A stretch of 64,000 nucleotides of DNA from assembly GCF_019844075.1 (NCBI RefSeq), contig NZ_CP081964.1:2976001-3040000 (forward strand), read 5' to 3'. This DNA is from Curtobacterium sp. TC1. GTDB lineage: Bacteria; Actinomycetota; Actinomycetes; Actinomycetales; Microbacteriaceae. Below, piece by piece: positions 43,525-52,223 of this stretch. Position 1 is the first letter of the stretch; every line of letters starts with the position of its first letter. Made by a program: the position numbers and the translations under genes. The notes beneath the pieces are model-generated. The model saw nothing but the letters and a program-made list of their open reading frames with translations. It did no database searches and was not told the origin of the DNA.

Positions 43525-43994
43525 TCAGCGCGGGCGGCGCCACGTGATCACGTACCGCCACAACGGGTGTCGGCGGTACTCGGAACCCATCAGGACTGCA
43601 CGCGCGATGTGCTGGACCTCCGCGTACGAGTGCGGTGGTGGCCAGCACGTCGGCGCGGAGTGCTCCTAGTAGCCGCGCCGCCATGAGAACCAACGGTGCT
43701 GCGCGACACCCGCCAACTCGAGCACGTGATCACGCAGCCGGGTGGGCGTCGCGAGTCCGACGACCACCAGGGCGCCACCTGGTGCCGTGAGGTCTGCGGG
43801 CAGTGGAGAGGACGTCCGCATCCAGGTCGATCGCGGTGACGTTGAGCCTCGCGTCGTACAGGTCACCGGCGAGCAGACCGTTGCCGGTCCCGACGTCCAG
43901 GGCGGTGTTCGCCCCGCACGGCATCGAGCACCCGGGCGTGGAAGTGCGTGCTGTGGTTCCGGCGCCGCTCCGGTCTCGGGACGTCCTGGGTCAC
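43525..43994 (-). pseudogene. Decayed class I SAM-dependent methyltransferase
   Basis: Three frames must be joined to read a methyltransferase. From a GTG at 43994 (overlapping the upstream TGA) comes RNHSTHFHARVLDA; after a frameshift, ALDVGTGNGLLAGDLYDARL with the SAM motif I and AIDLDADVLS; then about 50 family residues are missing, and another frame gives DLTAPGGALVVVGLATPTRL, RDHVLELAGVAQHRWFSWRR and finally HPLWRYVITWRRPR-stop. The C-terminal LWRY..TW is typical of these enzymes. Multiple frameshifts plus an internal deletion make it non-functional. Confidence 0.75.
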
Positions 43995-44476
43995 GGGCTA
44001 CTGGACTGCGGCACGGTCCAGGTTCCGCGCAGGTTGGTCAGCAAGTGGTCGATGTTCCGCAGTGCCCGTCGGGTCTCCCAGACGGAGTACGCGCAGAGGC
44101 CGACGAACAGCACCAGGATCGCCCACCAGAACGGACTGACCGTCAGGGCGGCCCAGACCGAGAACGCCGCGAAGATGACGACCATGATCGGCACGATGAC
44201 CCGGTTGTTGCGGTACCGCTTGCGGGTGGACTCGAGCTCGCGGGTCCACACGACGTGGTCCACGTCGTCCGGCAGTTCCCCGGTGCGGACCGCTCGCTGG
44301 ATCGCGGCAGCACCCTCGGTTCCGCCTGCCTGACGGCGACGGATCGCGATCATGATGCCGAACCCCGCGGTCGCGATCGTTGCGTACGCGATGGCTCCGA
44401 TCGCTCGCTCGACGGGCACGAAGTCACCGGGGCCGGTGAGGAGGCCCATCGCGAACCACACCGACCACAGCACCAC
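43991..44476 (-). CDS. Membrane protein of unknown function
   Basis: 161 residues from a GTG at 44476 (start uncertain: reading continues upstream in frame without a better start). Four hydrophobic stretches: WSVWFAMGLL, AIGAIAYATIATAGFGIMIA near 25-45, and two helices at about 92-128 (VIVPIMVVIFAAFSVWAALT and WWAILVLFVGLCAYSVW). It ends with a short cytoplasmic helix. The stop overlaps the start of the methyltransferase relic, so the pair was once coupled. No family recognised. Confidence 0.6.
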   Translation of the reverse strand: MVLWSVWFAMGLLTGPGDFVPVERAIGAIAYATIATAGFGIMIAIRRRQAGGTEGAAAIQRAVRTGELPDDVDHVVWTRELESTRKRYRNNRVIVPIMVVIFAAFSVWAALTVSPFWWAILVLFVGLCAYSVWETRRALRNIDHLLTNLRGTWTVPQSSSP

Positions 44477-44543
44477 GAACAGCAGGTCCTCGGTTCTTCC
44501 ACGATGCCGACGGCACCCGGGAGTCCGCCGGGTACTCGGGCTG

Positions 44544-45077
44544 CTACTGGCCGCTGCGCTCCCGACGGCGGACCACGAGCGTGCCGATGCCCTGCACGAC
44601 GAAGAACAGGCCGCTCGCGATGACCAGCACCGCTGTCAGGAGCCCGGCAACCGTCGCACCGTCGAACACGAGGGGCGCGACGCCCACGGCGACGAAGATC
44701 CCGCCCATCACGATGACCACGACCGGGTTCGGGGCGATGAAGAACCGGCGGCCGCCGTTCGCCTCGGCGATGGCACGGTCGCGAGCCTGCGGGACGGCGT
44801 CCGGCGACCGACCCGCGATCCGGTCTGCACGGCGCCGCAGCGCTCGGAGGACGAGCCACACGACGAGGCCGATCACGATGCCACCGAGGAGCGCGGCCCA
44901 CTCGGCCAGGCCGAGGAAACCGAGGACGACCCGCGCGAGGAAGCCGGCCACGATGCCGACGACCATCGCCGTGGTGGTCCGGTCGGTTCGACCGTCGACG
45001 CCCGTCACGTAGCCGGGACGGCGGGCGTAGGGATCGTGCTCGTCGGCGGGTCTCTCGTCGACTCGTTCGGTTGCCAT
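44544..45077 (-). CDS. Four-TM membrane protein of unknown function
   Basis: 177 residues. A charged N-terminus of about 35 residues precedes two helices (AMVVGIVAGFLARVVLGFLG and LLGGIVIGLVVWLVL), a cytoplasmic loop RALRRRADRIAGRSP, then two more helices at about 115-165 (VVVIVMGGIFVAVGVAPLVF and LLTAVLVIASGLFFVVQGIG) and an Arg-rich tail. It precedes another membrane protein gene on the same strand, from which it is 67 bases away. Function unknown. Confidence 0.68.
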   Translation of the reverse strand: MATERVDERPADEHDPYARRPGYVTGVDGRTDRTTTAMVVGIVAGFLARVVLGFLGLAEWAALLGGIVIGLVVWLVLRALRRRADRIAGRSPDAVPQARDRAIAEANGGRRFFIAPNPVVVIVMGGIFVAVGVAPLVFDGATVAGLLTAVLVIASGLFFVVQGIGTLVVRRRERSGQ

Positions 45078-45131
45078 GGGTCGAACCTACCGATTGCCGG
45101 ACGGCTCGTGACCAACGCCTAGGGTGGGCGG

Positions 45132-45848
45132 GTGATGGACGACGGGCGCGCACGGGCGGCACTGGCGAGGGTCGCCGCGACCGGGTGGGGCGACGCCGAG
45201 CCGCTCGCCGAACCCGGCGGCACGACCACCCCGCGGCACGCTGCCGTCCTCATGCTCTTCGGCGCGCTCGACCGCACGCCGAGCGATCGCCCCGCCGTCG
45301 CCGCCGACGTGCCCCGCGACCTCGACGTCCTGTTGCTCGCTCGCGCCACGACCCTGCGCGCGCACCCGGGCGAGGTCGCGTTCCCCGGCGGGCGGATCGA
45401 CCCGGGCGATGCCGACGCCGTCGCCGCGGCCCTGCGCGAGGCGCGTGAGGAGACCGGCCTCGACCCCGCCGGCGTCGAGGTCCTCGGCACGCTGCCCGCG
45501 GTGCCGCTGGCGTTCTCGAACCACCTCGTGCGCCCGGTGCTGGGCTGGTGGCGCGAGCCGTCCCCGATCCGGGTCGTCGACGAGCGCGAGTCGGCTTCGG
45601 TCTTCCGGGTGCCGGTGGCGGACCTGCTCGACCCGGCGAACCGCGGGGTCACGGTGATCCGACGCGGTGGTCAGGAGTGGCGCGGACCGGGCTTCACGGT
45701 CGATGCGGAGGGCAACGAGCACCCCGACGACGGCGGCCACCTGGTGTGGGGGTTCACCGCGATGCTGCTGGATGCGCTGTTCGACCGGCTCGGGTGGACC
45801 GAGGACTGGGACCGGACGCGGGAGCTTCCCCTCGACCGTCGGCACTGA
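45132..45848 (+). CDS. Nudix hydrolase (CoA pyrophosphatase-like)
   Basis: 238 residues. The Nudix box begins at GGRIDPGD near residue 86 and ends REAREETGL, with the full GX5EX7REUXEEXGU pattern. The preceding HPGEVAFPGG and the later FSNHLVRPVLGWW match NUDT7/YeaB-like CoA pyrophosphatases, which cleave CoA derivatives. Starts GTG-ATG at 45132. Its last 95 bases overlap the end of the convergent ROK gene, an unusually long tail-to-tail overlap. Confidence 0.85.
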   Translation: MMDDGRARAALARVAATGWGDAEPLAEPGGTTTPRHAAVLMLFGALDRTPSDRPAVAADVPRDLDVLLLARATTLRAHPGEVAFPGGRIDPGDADAVAAALREAREETGLDPAGVEVLGTLPAVPLAFSNHLVRPVLGWWREPSPIRVVDERESASVFRVPVADLLDPANRGVTVIRRGGQEWRGPGFTVDAEGNEHPDDGGHLVWGFTAMLLDALFDRLGWTEDWDRTRELPLDRRH

Positions 45849-47010
45849 CGACAGCAGGGTCGACCAGCGGGAACGACAGCGGATCAGCACGGACGGCGTC
45901 CACCGCGTGGGCGACGGCCCCGATGACGACGACGTCGCCACCAAGCGTGGACGCCACCAGCTCGGGCACGGGGTCGAAGTGCCAGCCGTCGAGCAGCGCA
46001 CGGGCCCGGTCGATGACGGCGACCGCAGGCTGGGCGATCGCACCGGCGACGACCACGCGGTCGATGTCGAGCAGGCTGGCGAGCAGGACGCAGACGCGGG
46101 CGAGCCGGTCGCCGAGCCGGTCGACGATCGTCAGCGCCAGGGTGTCGCCGTCCTGCGCCGCACGGAACACGGCGGAGGCGCCGGCGTCCACCGTGAGTGG
46201 GCTGCCCGGCTCGATCTCGCCGGCGGCGAGGGCCTCGGCGACCAGCGTCCGCGCCGTCGCGCCGATGCCGTCCGACGACCCCACGCCCTGGACGATGTCG
46301 AGCACGCGCATCTCCCCCGCGCCGCCGTGGGCACCTCGGAGCAGCACGCCGTCGACCACGAGCCCGCTGCCGAACCGCTCGCCGGAGAGCAGCGCGGCGA
46401 ACGAGGCGTCTCCCGAGGACGGCCGCTCGGCGAGTGCGGCGAGGTTCGCGTCGTTCTCGACGACGACGCGGCCGTGCGGGACGGCGTCGGCGAACCCGGG
46501 GTTCATCCGGTCCCAGAAACCACCGTCGCCCGGCGACGCCCCACCGGCGTCGACCGGCGCGGGGATGCCGACGACGGTGACCAGGACGCGGGAGCGGTCG
46601 GCACCGGCGGCGGCGAGCGCGTCCTCCACGGTGTCGGCGAGGACCGCGAGCCGGACGGGGACCTCGAGCCCCGATTCACCGAGCGCCCCCTCGGCGCGAC
46701 CGAGCACGGTGCCGCGCAGGTCGGCGACGAAGGCGGTGACCCGGTGCTGTCCGGCGTCCACGCCGACGACGACCCCGGCGGCGGTGTCGAGTTCGTAGCG
46801 GCGGGCGGGCCGGCCGATCCGGTACTCCCCGGCGGCGCGGGCGTCGTCGAGCTCGCGGAGCCAGCCGAGCCGGACGAGTTCCTCGCACGCGGCCAGCACG
46901 GTCGAGCGGGTCAGGCCGGTGGCGTCGATGGCCTCGGTCGCGGTGAAGGCGCCGGCGTCGAAGGCGTGCGCGAGCAGTGTCTCGGCGCTCGTTCGGCGGG
47001 GTGGCGGCAT
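45754..47010 (-). CDS. ROK-family transcriptional repressor
   Basis: 418 residues: winged HTH at about 5-60 (FTATEAIDATGLTRSTVLAA) fused to a ROK sugar-kinase-like domain (VVGVDAGQHRVTAFVADLRG, VENDANLAALAE, GGAGEMRVLDIVQ). The Cys-rich zinc motif CXCGXXGC of typical ROK proteins is replaced by QGVGSSDG, so zinc binding is probably lost. Its ATG is beside the promoter-operator of the alpha-glucoside operon, which it should control. The last 32 codons overlap the Nudix gene on the opposite strand and encode a Pro/Ser/Arg-rich tail. Confidence 0.85.
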   Translation of the reverse strand: MPPPRRTSAETLLAHAFDAGAFTATEAIDATGLTRSTVLAACEELVRLGWLRELDDARAAGEYRIGRPARRYELDTAAGVVVGVDAGQHRVTAFVADLRGTVLGRAEGALGESGLEVPVRLAVLADTVEDALAAAGADRSRVLVTVVGIPAPVDAGGASPGDGGFWDRMNPGFADAVPHGRVVVENDANLAALAERPSSGDASFAALLSGERFGSGLVVDGVLLRGAHGGAGEMRVLDIVQGVGSSDGIGATARTLVAEALAAGEIEPGSPLTVDAGASAVFRAAQDGDTLALTIVDRLGDRLARVCVLLASLLDIDRVVVAGAIAQPAVAVIDRARALLDGWHFDPVPELVASTLGGDVVVIGAVAHAVDAVRADPLSFPLVDPAVVSADGRGEAPASGPSPRSTRAGRTAHPAASR

Positions 47011-47025
47011 GCCGTGACCTTATCG

Positions 47026-47066
47026 CGCAAGGAGTTCCTTGCGTAATTAGATTTTGTCGCTAGATT
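47026..47066 (+). promoter_or_regulatory. ROK operator and promoter of the alpha-glucoside operon
   Basis: CGCAAGG-AGTT-CCTTGCG (47026-47043) is a perfect palindrome. It overlaps TTGCGT (47039-47044), which with a 16-base spacer and TAGATT (47061-47066) gives a good rightward promoter. The locally A/T-rich spacer stands out from its surroundings. Binding by the divergent ROK repressor would block both directions. Confidence 0.65.
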
Positions 47067-47142
47067 TAGTCTCGCGGTCGACATCGGAGCCGATCGCAGG
47101 ACGGAACGGCAGGGCTGCCGGGTCCGGACGGACGGAGACGAC

Positions 47143-48441
47143 GTGCAACCACACGCCACGACCAGGACGGCAGCATCGGTGAGCCGACGCTCGTTCCTGC
47201 TCGGAGCCGGCGGCATCGCCAGCGGGCTCGCGCTCGCGGGGTGCGCCCCGATCGGGTCCGCGAGCGCCAAGCCGGAGACCATCACGTTCTACGTGTCGAA
47301 GCCCGAGGTCATCGGCTACTTCGACGGCGTCATCGCGCAGTTCCACGACAGCCAGTCGAAGGTCCGGGTCGTGCGCGACTCGACCTCGAGCATGTCCGCG
47401 AACTTCGTCCGGAACCGCCCGCCGGACCTCGGGTGCTGGAACTACAACTCCTCGGTCGTGCCGTTCGTCGAGCACGGGGCCCTGACGGACCTGTCCGACC
47501 TGCCCCAGACCGACACGATCAACCCCGACCTGTGGCCGCTCATGGAGCAGACCGCCGACTACCCGGGCCGCAAGAGCGCCCTGCCGTACTCCGTGACCGC
47601 CGCCTCGGTGATCTACAACAAGGCGCTGTTCGCCGAGCAGGGGCTCGAGGTCCCGACGACCTGGAGCGAGTTCGCCGACCTCTGCGAGCGCCTGACGAAG
47701 GCCGGGATCGCCCCGATCTACGGCACGTTCAAGGACAACTGGACGATCGCGCAGGGCATGTTCGACTACACGATCGGCGGCGCGATCGACACCCCGAAGA
47801 CGTTCGACGCGCTGCGACGCGAGGGCACGAAGGTCGGCAAGGACTCGTCGGTGTCCTTCGAGAAGGACCTCCGGACGCCGATGGAACGCATGGTCCAGCT
47901 GCGCGAGTGGCACCAGGACGGCGCGGCCAGCCGCGGGTACGGCGACGGCAACCTCGCCTTCGCGCAGGGCAAGGCCGCGATGTACCTGCAGGGACCGTGG
48001 GTTCTGGGCGAGATCGCGAAGACGAACAAGGACATGGACCTCGGCACCTTCCCGCTGCCCGTCACCGACGACGCCGCGGACAACAAGGTGCGGGTGAACG
48101 TGGACCTGGCGCTCTGGATCCCGGAGGCGTCGCGCAAGCAGGAGGCGGCTCGCGAGTTCCTGTCGTTCCTGATGCAGTCGAAGGTCAATGACGAGTACAA
48201 CGCCGACAACAACGGCTTCGGTGTCCGGAAGGACGCTCCCCCGGCGTCGAACCCGGCGCTGATCGGCATGCAGTCGTACTACGACGACGCCGCCTTCTAC
48301 CTCGGTGCGTCGCAGCTCATCCCCGCCGAGATCCCGGTCGCGAACTACGCGCAGTCGATCGCCTTCGGCGGCGACCCGCAGCGCCAGCTCCGCACCCTCG
48401 ACGCCGACTGGGCGCGTCTCGCGCTCCGCACGGCCGCGTAA
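47143..48441 (+). CDS. ABC transporter sugar-binding lipoprotein (alpha-glucoside)
   Basis: 432 residues from a GTG at 47143. The signal has a twin-arginine element SRRSFLLGAGG (RR at 15-16) and a lipobox LALAGC with Cys34, so export by Tat followed by lipid anchoring is likely. The mature CUT1-type binding protein shows NRPPDLGCWNYNSSVVPFV, LPYSVTAASVIYNKALFAEQ and AMYLQGPWVLGEI. It feeds the two permeases encoded next; the GH13 enzyme downstream suggests an alpha-glucoside ligand such as maltose-, isomaltose- or trehalose-type sugars. Confidence 0.85.
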   Translation: MQPHATTRTAASVSRRSFLLGAGGIASGLALAGCAPIGSASAKPETITFYVSKPEVIGYFDGVIAQFHDSQSKVRVVRDSTSSMSANFVRNRPPDLGCWNYNSSVVPFVEHGALTDLSDLPQTDTINPDLWPLMEQTADYPGRKSALPYSVTAASVIYNKALFAEQGLEVPTTWSEFADLCERLTKAGIAPIYGTFKDNWTIAQGMFDYTIGGAIDTPKTFDALRREGTKVGKDSSVSFEKDLRTPMERMVQLREWHQDGAASRGYGDGNLAFAQGKAAMYLQGPWVLGEIAKTNKDMDLGTFPLPVTDDAADNKVRVNVDLALWIPEASRKQEAAREFLSFLMQSKVNDEYNADNNGFGVRKDAPPASNPALIGMQSYYDDAAFYLGASQLIPAEIPVANYAQSIAFGGDPQRQLRTLDADWARLALRTAA

Positions 48442-48452
48442 GGAGACGTCCC

Positions 48453-49400
48453 ATGGCAACCACGACCACCGAAGCCATCACGACGGCGGACCGCCGCCGA
48501 CGGGGCGGAGCCGCCCCGGGCCTCCAGTCCGTCACCCACAGGCGGAAGCGGATCGAACCGCTCTTCCTCGCCTTCCTGCTCCCCACCCTGCTGCTCTTCA
48601 CGCTCGCCATCACGCTGCCGGCCGTGATGGGCATCGTGCTGAGCTTCACGAACTCCGTCGGGTTCGGTGAGTTCCGCTTCATCGGGCTCACGAACTACGT
48701 CGCGGTGTTCTCCGACCCGGCGATCCTGCAGGCGTACCTGTTCACCCTCGGGTTCTCGCTCGTCACCGTGATCGTCGTGAACGCGGTCGCGTTCCTGCTC
48801 GCCATCGCCCTGACCTCGAAGATCCGCGGCAAGGTCGCCCTCCGCGCGGTGTTCGTGCTGCCGATGGTGATCTCCGGCATCGTCATCGCGTACGTGTTCT
48901 CGTTCCTGTTCGCGAACAGCCTGCCGGCGTTCGCCACCGCGATCGGGTTCGGTCCGCTCGAGCAGAGCATCCTGGCGAACCCCGACCTGGCATGGGTCGC
49001 CATCGTGATCGTCACCGCGTGGCAGGCGATCCCGTCGACGCTCCTCATCTACATCGCCGGGGTGCTGTCCATCCCCGGCGAGGTCTACGAGGCAGCGGCC
49101 CTCGACGGCGCGAGCGCCTGGCGGCAGCTGATCTCGATCACCGCGCCGCTGACGGCCGGCTACATCCTGATCAACCTGGTGATCGGGTTCAAGAACTTCC
49201 TGAACTCGTACGACATCATCGTCGGCCTGACCGACGGTGGCCCCGGCACCTCGACCACGAGCGTCGCGATGTCGATCTTCAAGGGCTTCAACGGCGGCGA
49301 CTACGCGTACCAGATGGCCAACGCCACGATCTTCTTCGTCATCGCGGTCGTCATCGCCGTGATCCAGCTGCGGGCGACCCGCGGGAAGGCAGCGCTCTGA
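48453..49400 (+). CDS. Carbohydrate ABC permease, MalF type
   Basis: 315 residues from the ATG at 48453 behind AAGGAGA. A basic N-terminus RRKRIEPLFLAFLLPTLLLF leads into helix 1; six helices in total, EAA loop EVYEAAALDGASAWRQLISI near residue 210, then NSYDIIVGLTDGGPGTSTTS. It pairs with the next permease; the stop codon overlaps the next start by one base (TGATG). Confidence 0.9.
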   Translation: MATTTTEAITTADRRRRGGAAPGLQSVTHRRKRIEPLFLAFLLPTLLLFTLAITLPAVMGIVLSFTNSVGFGEFRFIGLTNYVAVFSDPAILQAYLFTLGFSLVTVIVVNAVAFLLAIALTSKIRGKVALRAVFVLPMVISGIVIAYVFSFLFANSLPAFATAIGFGPLEQSILANPDLAWVAIVIVTAWQAIPSTLLIYIAGVLSIPGEVYEAAALDGASAWRQLISITAPLTAGYILINLVIGFKNFLNSYDIIVGLTDGGPGTSTTSVAMSIFKGFNGGDYAYQMANATIFFVIAVVIAVIQLRATRGKAAL

Positions 49401-50305
49401 TGACCATCCAGACACCCCTCCGTCCGGGAACGACGAAGACGGGCAGCATCCGATCGGTCGACGCCGACCGGACCGCGGGCCGCCGCGGCGGTACCGCCAA
49501 CTGGCCCGTCACCGTCGTCCTCGTGCTCTGCGCGCTCTCGATCCTGGTGCCGCTGTACGTCACGCTGACGATGGCGTTCAAGACGACGAGCCAGGCGGTG
49601 GACGGCAACGCGTTCTCGCTGCCCGCGCCCTTCAGCGTCGACGGCTTCGTGCAGGCGTGGGAGCTCACCGACTTCCCGCGGGCGTTCGGCGTCTCGGTGC
49701 TCGTCGCCGCGATCACCGTCGTCGGCACGATCCTGCTCGCGTCGTTCACGGCCTACGCGATCGCCCGGAACTGGGACCGTCGGCTGTTCCGCTGGTCGTT
49801 CTTCTACCTGCTCGCCGCCATGTTCCTGCCGTTCCCGGTGCTCGCGCTGTCGCAGGTGAAGCTCACCGGCCTCGCGCACCTGGACAACCCGTTCGGCGTC
49901 GCGCTGCTGCACGTCATGTTCCAGCTGTCGTTCAGCGTGCTGCTCTTCACCGCCTTCCTGCGGTCAATCCCGGCCGAGCTCGAGGAGAGCGCCCGCATCG
50001 ACGGTGCGAGCACCGGCCAGGTGTTCTGGCGACTCGTGTTCCCACTGCTCGCACCGATGAGCGCCACCGTCGGCATCTTCGCGTTCCTGGCGTCGTGGAA
50101 CGACTTCGTGATGCCGTCGCTGATCACCTCGGACCCGGCGCTGCAGACCCTGCCGGTGCTGCAGCAGATGTTCCAGACGCAGTTCAGCAACAACTACAAC
50201 GTGTCGTTCGCCTCGTACCTGATGGCGATGGCGCCGGCGATCATCGTCTACCTCGTCACCCAGCGATGGGTGATGGCCGGTGTGACCCAGGGCGCCATCA
50301 AGTGA
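49400..50305 (+). CDS. Carbohydrate ABC permease, MalG type
   Basis: 301 residues, six helices. EAA loop ELEESARIDGASTGQVFWRL near residue 195; ends RWVMAGVTQGAIK as usual for MalG-type subunits. Start ATG at 49400 in a TGATG overlap. As with the rhamnose importer, no ATPase is encoded in the operon. Confidence 0.9.
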   Translation: MTIQTPLRPGTTKTGSIRSVDADRTAGRRGGTANWPVTVVLVLCALSILVPLYVTLTMAFKTTSQAVDGNAFSLPAPFSVDGFVQAWELTDFPRAFGVSVLVAAITVVGTILLASFTAYAIARNWDRRLFRWSFFYLLAAMFLPFPVLALSQVKLTGLAHLDNPFGVALLHVMFQLSFSVLLFTAFLRSIPAELEESARIDGASTGQVFWRLVFPLLAPMSATVGIFAFLASWNDFVMPSLITSDPALQTLPVLQQMFQTQFSNNYNVSFASYLMAMAPAIIVYLVTQRWVMAGVTQGAIK

Positions 50306-50355
50306 GCGACCCGGCCGAGACGGCCACCCCGACCAGCCACCTCGAGAGGAACCCC

Positions 50356-52017
50356 GTGACCGACACCCTCGCCCAGCACACCACCACCACGACCGACGAG
50401 ACCTGGTGGCGCCAGGCCAGCGTCTACCAGATCTACCCGCGCTCCTTCGCGGACGCGAACGGCGACGGCATCGGCGACCTGCCCGGCATCACCGAGCGCG
50501 TGCCGTACCTGGCCTCGCTCGGTGTCGAGGCCGTCTGGCTCAGCCCCTTCTACCCGTCCGCGCTGGCCGACGGCGGCTACGACGTCGACGACTACCGCGA
50601 CGTCGACCCGAAGCTCGGCACGCTCGACGACTTCGACCGGATGGTCGAGGCACTGCACGCCGCCGGCATCCGGGTGATCGTGGACGTGGTCCCGAACCAC
50701 ACGAGCGACCGGCACGAGTGGTTCCGCGAGGCGCTCGCCGCGCCGAAGGGCTCCCCTGCCCGCGACCGGTACGTGTTCCGCGACGGTACCGGGCCCTCCG
50801 GCGAACAGGCGCCCGCCGACTGGATCTCGATCTTCGGCGGCCCGGCCTGGACCGCCGTCGGCGACGGCCAGTGGTACCTGCACTCCTTCGCCAAGGAGCA
50901 GCCTGACCTGAACTGGGCGAACCGCGAGGTCCGCGACGACTTCCTGCACACCCTGCGGTTCTGGTCGGACCGCGGCGTCGACGGCTTCCGCATCGACGTC
51001 GCCCACGGGCTCGCGAAGGACCTGCCCACCGGCACCCTGCCGACCTGGGCGGAGCTCGCCGAGATCCCGAAGGACGGCTCGCACCCACTGTGGGACCGCG
51101 ACGACGTGCACGAGATCTACGCCGAGTGGCGGACCGTGTTCAACGAGTACACCCCCGCCCGGACCGCGGTCGCCGAGGCCTGGGTCGCCGCCGACCGCCG
51201 CGCTCGGTACGCCAGCGCCGACGGACTCGGACAGGCGTTCAACTTCGACCTGCTCGAGGCCGACTTCGACGCCGGCCAGTTCCGCACGATCATCGAGTTC
51301 AACCTCGGTCTGGCCGAGCAGTCCGGCTCCTCCACCACGTGGGTCTTCTCGAACCACGACGTCGTCCGCCACGCCACCCGGTACGCGCTGCCGGCGCGGA
51401 ACGGCTCCACCGACAAGCAGGGTGGCGCGTGGCTGCTCGCCGGCGGTTCGCAGGACGACCTCGACCGACCGCTGGGGCTGCGCCGAGCGCAGGCCGCGAC
51501 CCTGCTCGAGCTCGCGCTGCCCGGCTCCGCCTACCTGTACCAGGGCGAGGAACTCGGCCTGCACGAGGTCGGTGACATCCCCGACGCCGACCGTCAGGAC
51601 CCCGCGTTCTTCCGCAACCCGGGTGTCGACGTCGGCCGTGACGGCTGCCGTGTGCCGATCCCGTGGACCCGGTCCGGCCCGTCGTTCGGCTTCGGCTCCG
51701 GCACCGCGCACCTGCCGCAGCCGACGTGGTTCGCGGACGCCAGCGTCGAGGCCGAGGACACCGACCCCGACTCGACCCTGAACCTGTACCGGAAGGCCCT
51801 CGGGCTGCGCGGCCAGCTGCAGTCCGAGGAGCACCTGGAGTGGCTCGCGACCGGCCGCGACGACGTGCTCGCGTTCCGACGCCCGAACGGCTGGACGAGC
51901 GTGACGGTGTTCGGCGACGAGCCCTACGAACTCCCCGCCGGCGAGCTGCTGCTCGCCTCGGCGCCGGTGGCAGACGGCGCCCTGACGGGCGTGGGGACGG
52001 CCTGGTTGCGTTCCTGA
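50356..52017 (+). CDS. GH13 alpha-glucosidase / oligo-1,6-glucosidase
   Basis: 553 residues from the GTG at 50356, behind GAGAGGA; a GTG at 50302 overlapping the permease stop is an alternative start. Alpha-amylase family regions in order: YQIYPRSFADANGDGIGDLP, DVVPNH, GFRIDVAHG with nucleophile Asp214, AVAEAWV with acid Glu274, and FSNHD with Asp335. Lack of a signal peptide puts it in the cytosol, where it hydrolyses imported alpha-glucosides to glucose. It closes the operon and is followed by two hairpins. Confidence 0.9.
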   Translation: MTDTLAQHTTTTTDETWWRQASVYQIYPRSFADANGDGIGDLPGITERVPYLASLGVEAVWLSPFYPSALADGGYDVDDYRDVDPKLGTLDDFDRMVEALHAAGIRVIVDVVPNHTSDRHEWFREALAAPKGSPARDRYVFRDGTGPSGEQAPADWISIFGGPAWTAVGDGQWYLHSFAKEQPDLNWANREVRDDFLHTLRFWSDRGVDGFRIDVAHGLAKDLPTGTLPTWAELAEIPKDGSHPLWDRDDVHEIYAEWRTVFNEYTPARTAVAEAWVAADRRARYASADGLGQAFNFDLLEADFDAGQFRTIIEFNLGLAEQSGSSTTWVFSNHDVVRHATRYALPARNGSTDKQGGAWLLAGGSQDDLDRPLGLRRAQAATLLELALPGSAYLYQGEELGLHEVGDIPDADRQDPAFFRNPGVDVGRDGCRVPIPWTRSGPSFGFGSGTAHLPQPTWFADASVEAEDTDPDSTLNLYRKALGLRGQLQSEEHLEWLATGRDDVLAFRRPNGWTSVTVFGDEPYELPAGELLLASAPVADGALTGVGTAWLRS

Positions 52018-52056
52018 CGCAGGGTGCGCGTCGTGGACGCGACCAGGTGACGGACG

Positions 52057-52103
52057 GGCGCGCCCCGCTCGGCGGCAATGCGAAGCATTGCGCGGGGCGC
52101 GCC
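52057..52103. terminator. Two-tier hairpin after the glucosidase gene
   Basis: Outer arms GGCGCGCCCCGC / GCGGGGCGCGCC (52057-52068 with 52092-52103) enclose a second perfect hairpin CAATGC-GAA-GCATTG (52076-52090). Forty bases after the GH13 stop; strong operon terminator. Confidence 0.8.
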
Positions 52104-52117
52104 GACCGAGCTTGCGA

Positions 52118-52150
52118 GGGAGGACGGTGCGGGCAGGCACCGTGCCTCCC
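52118..52150. terminator. Second hairpin, GGGAGG class
   Basis: GGGAGG-A-CGGTGC pairs with GCACCG-TG-CCTCCC around a GGGCAG loop, just before the promoter region of the ABC exporter pair. Member of the recurring GGGAGG hairpin family. Confidence 0.7.
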
Positions 52151-52223
52151 GTCCGTCGTGCGGTCACCGTCTCGGGCCGCGACCGGCAGCCGGGACGTCA
52201 GCCGGTCCCGGTAGGGTCGCGGC

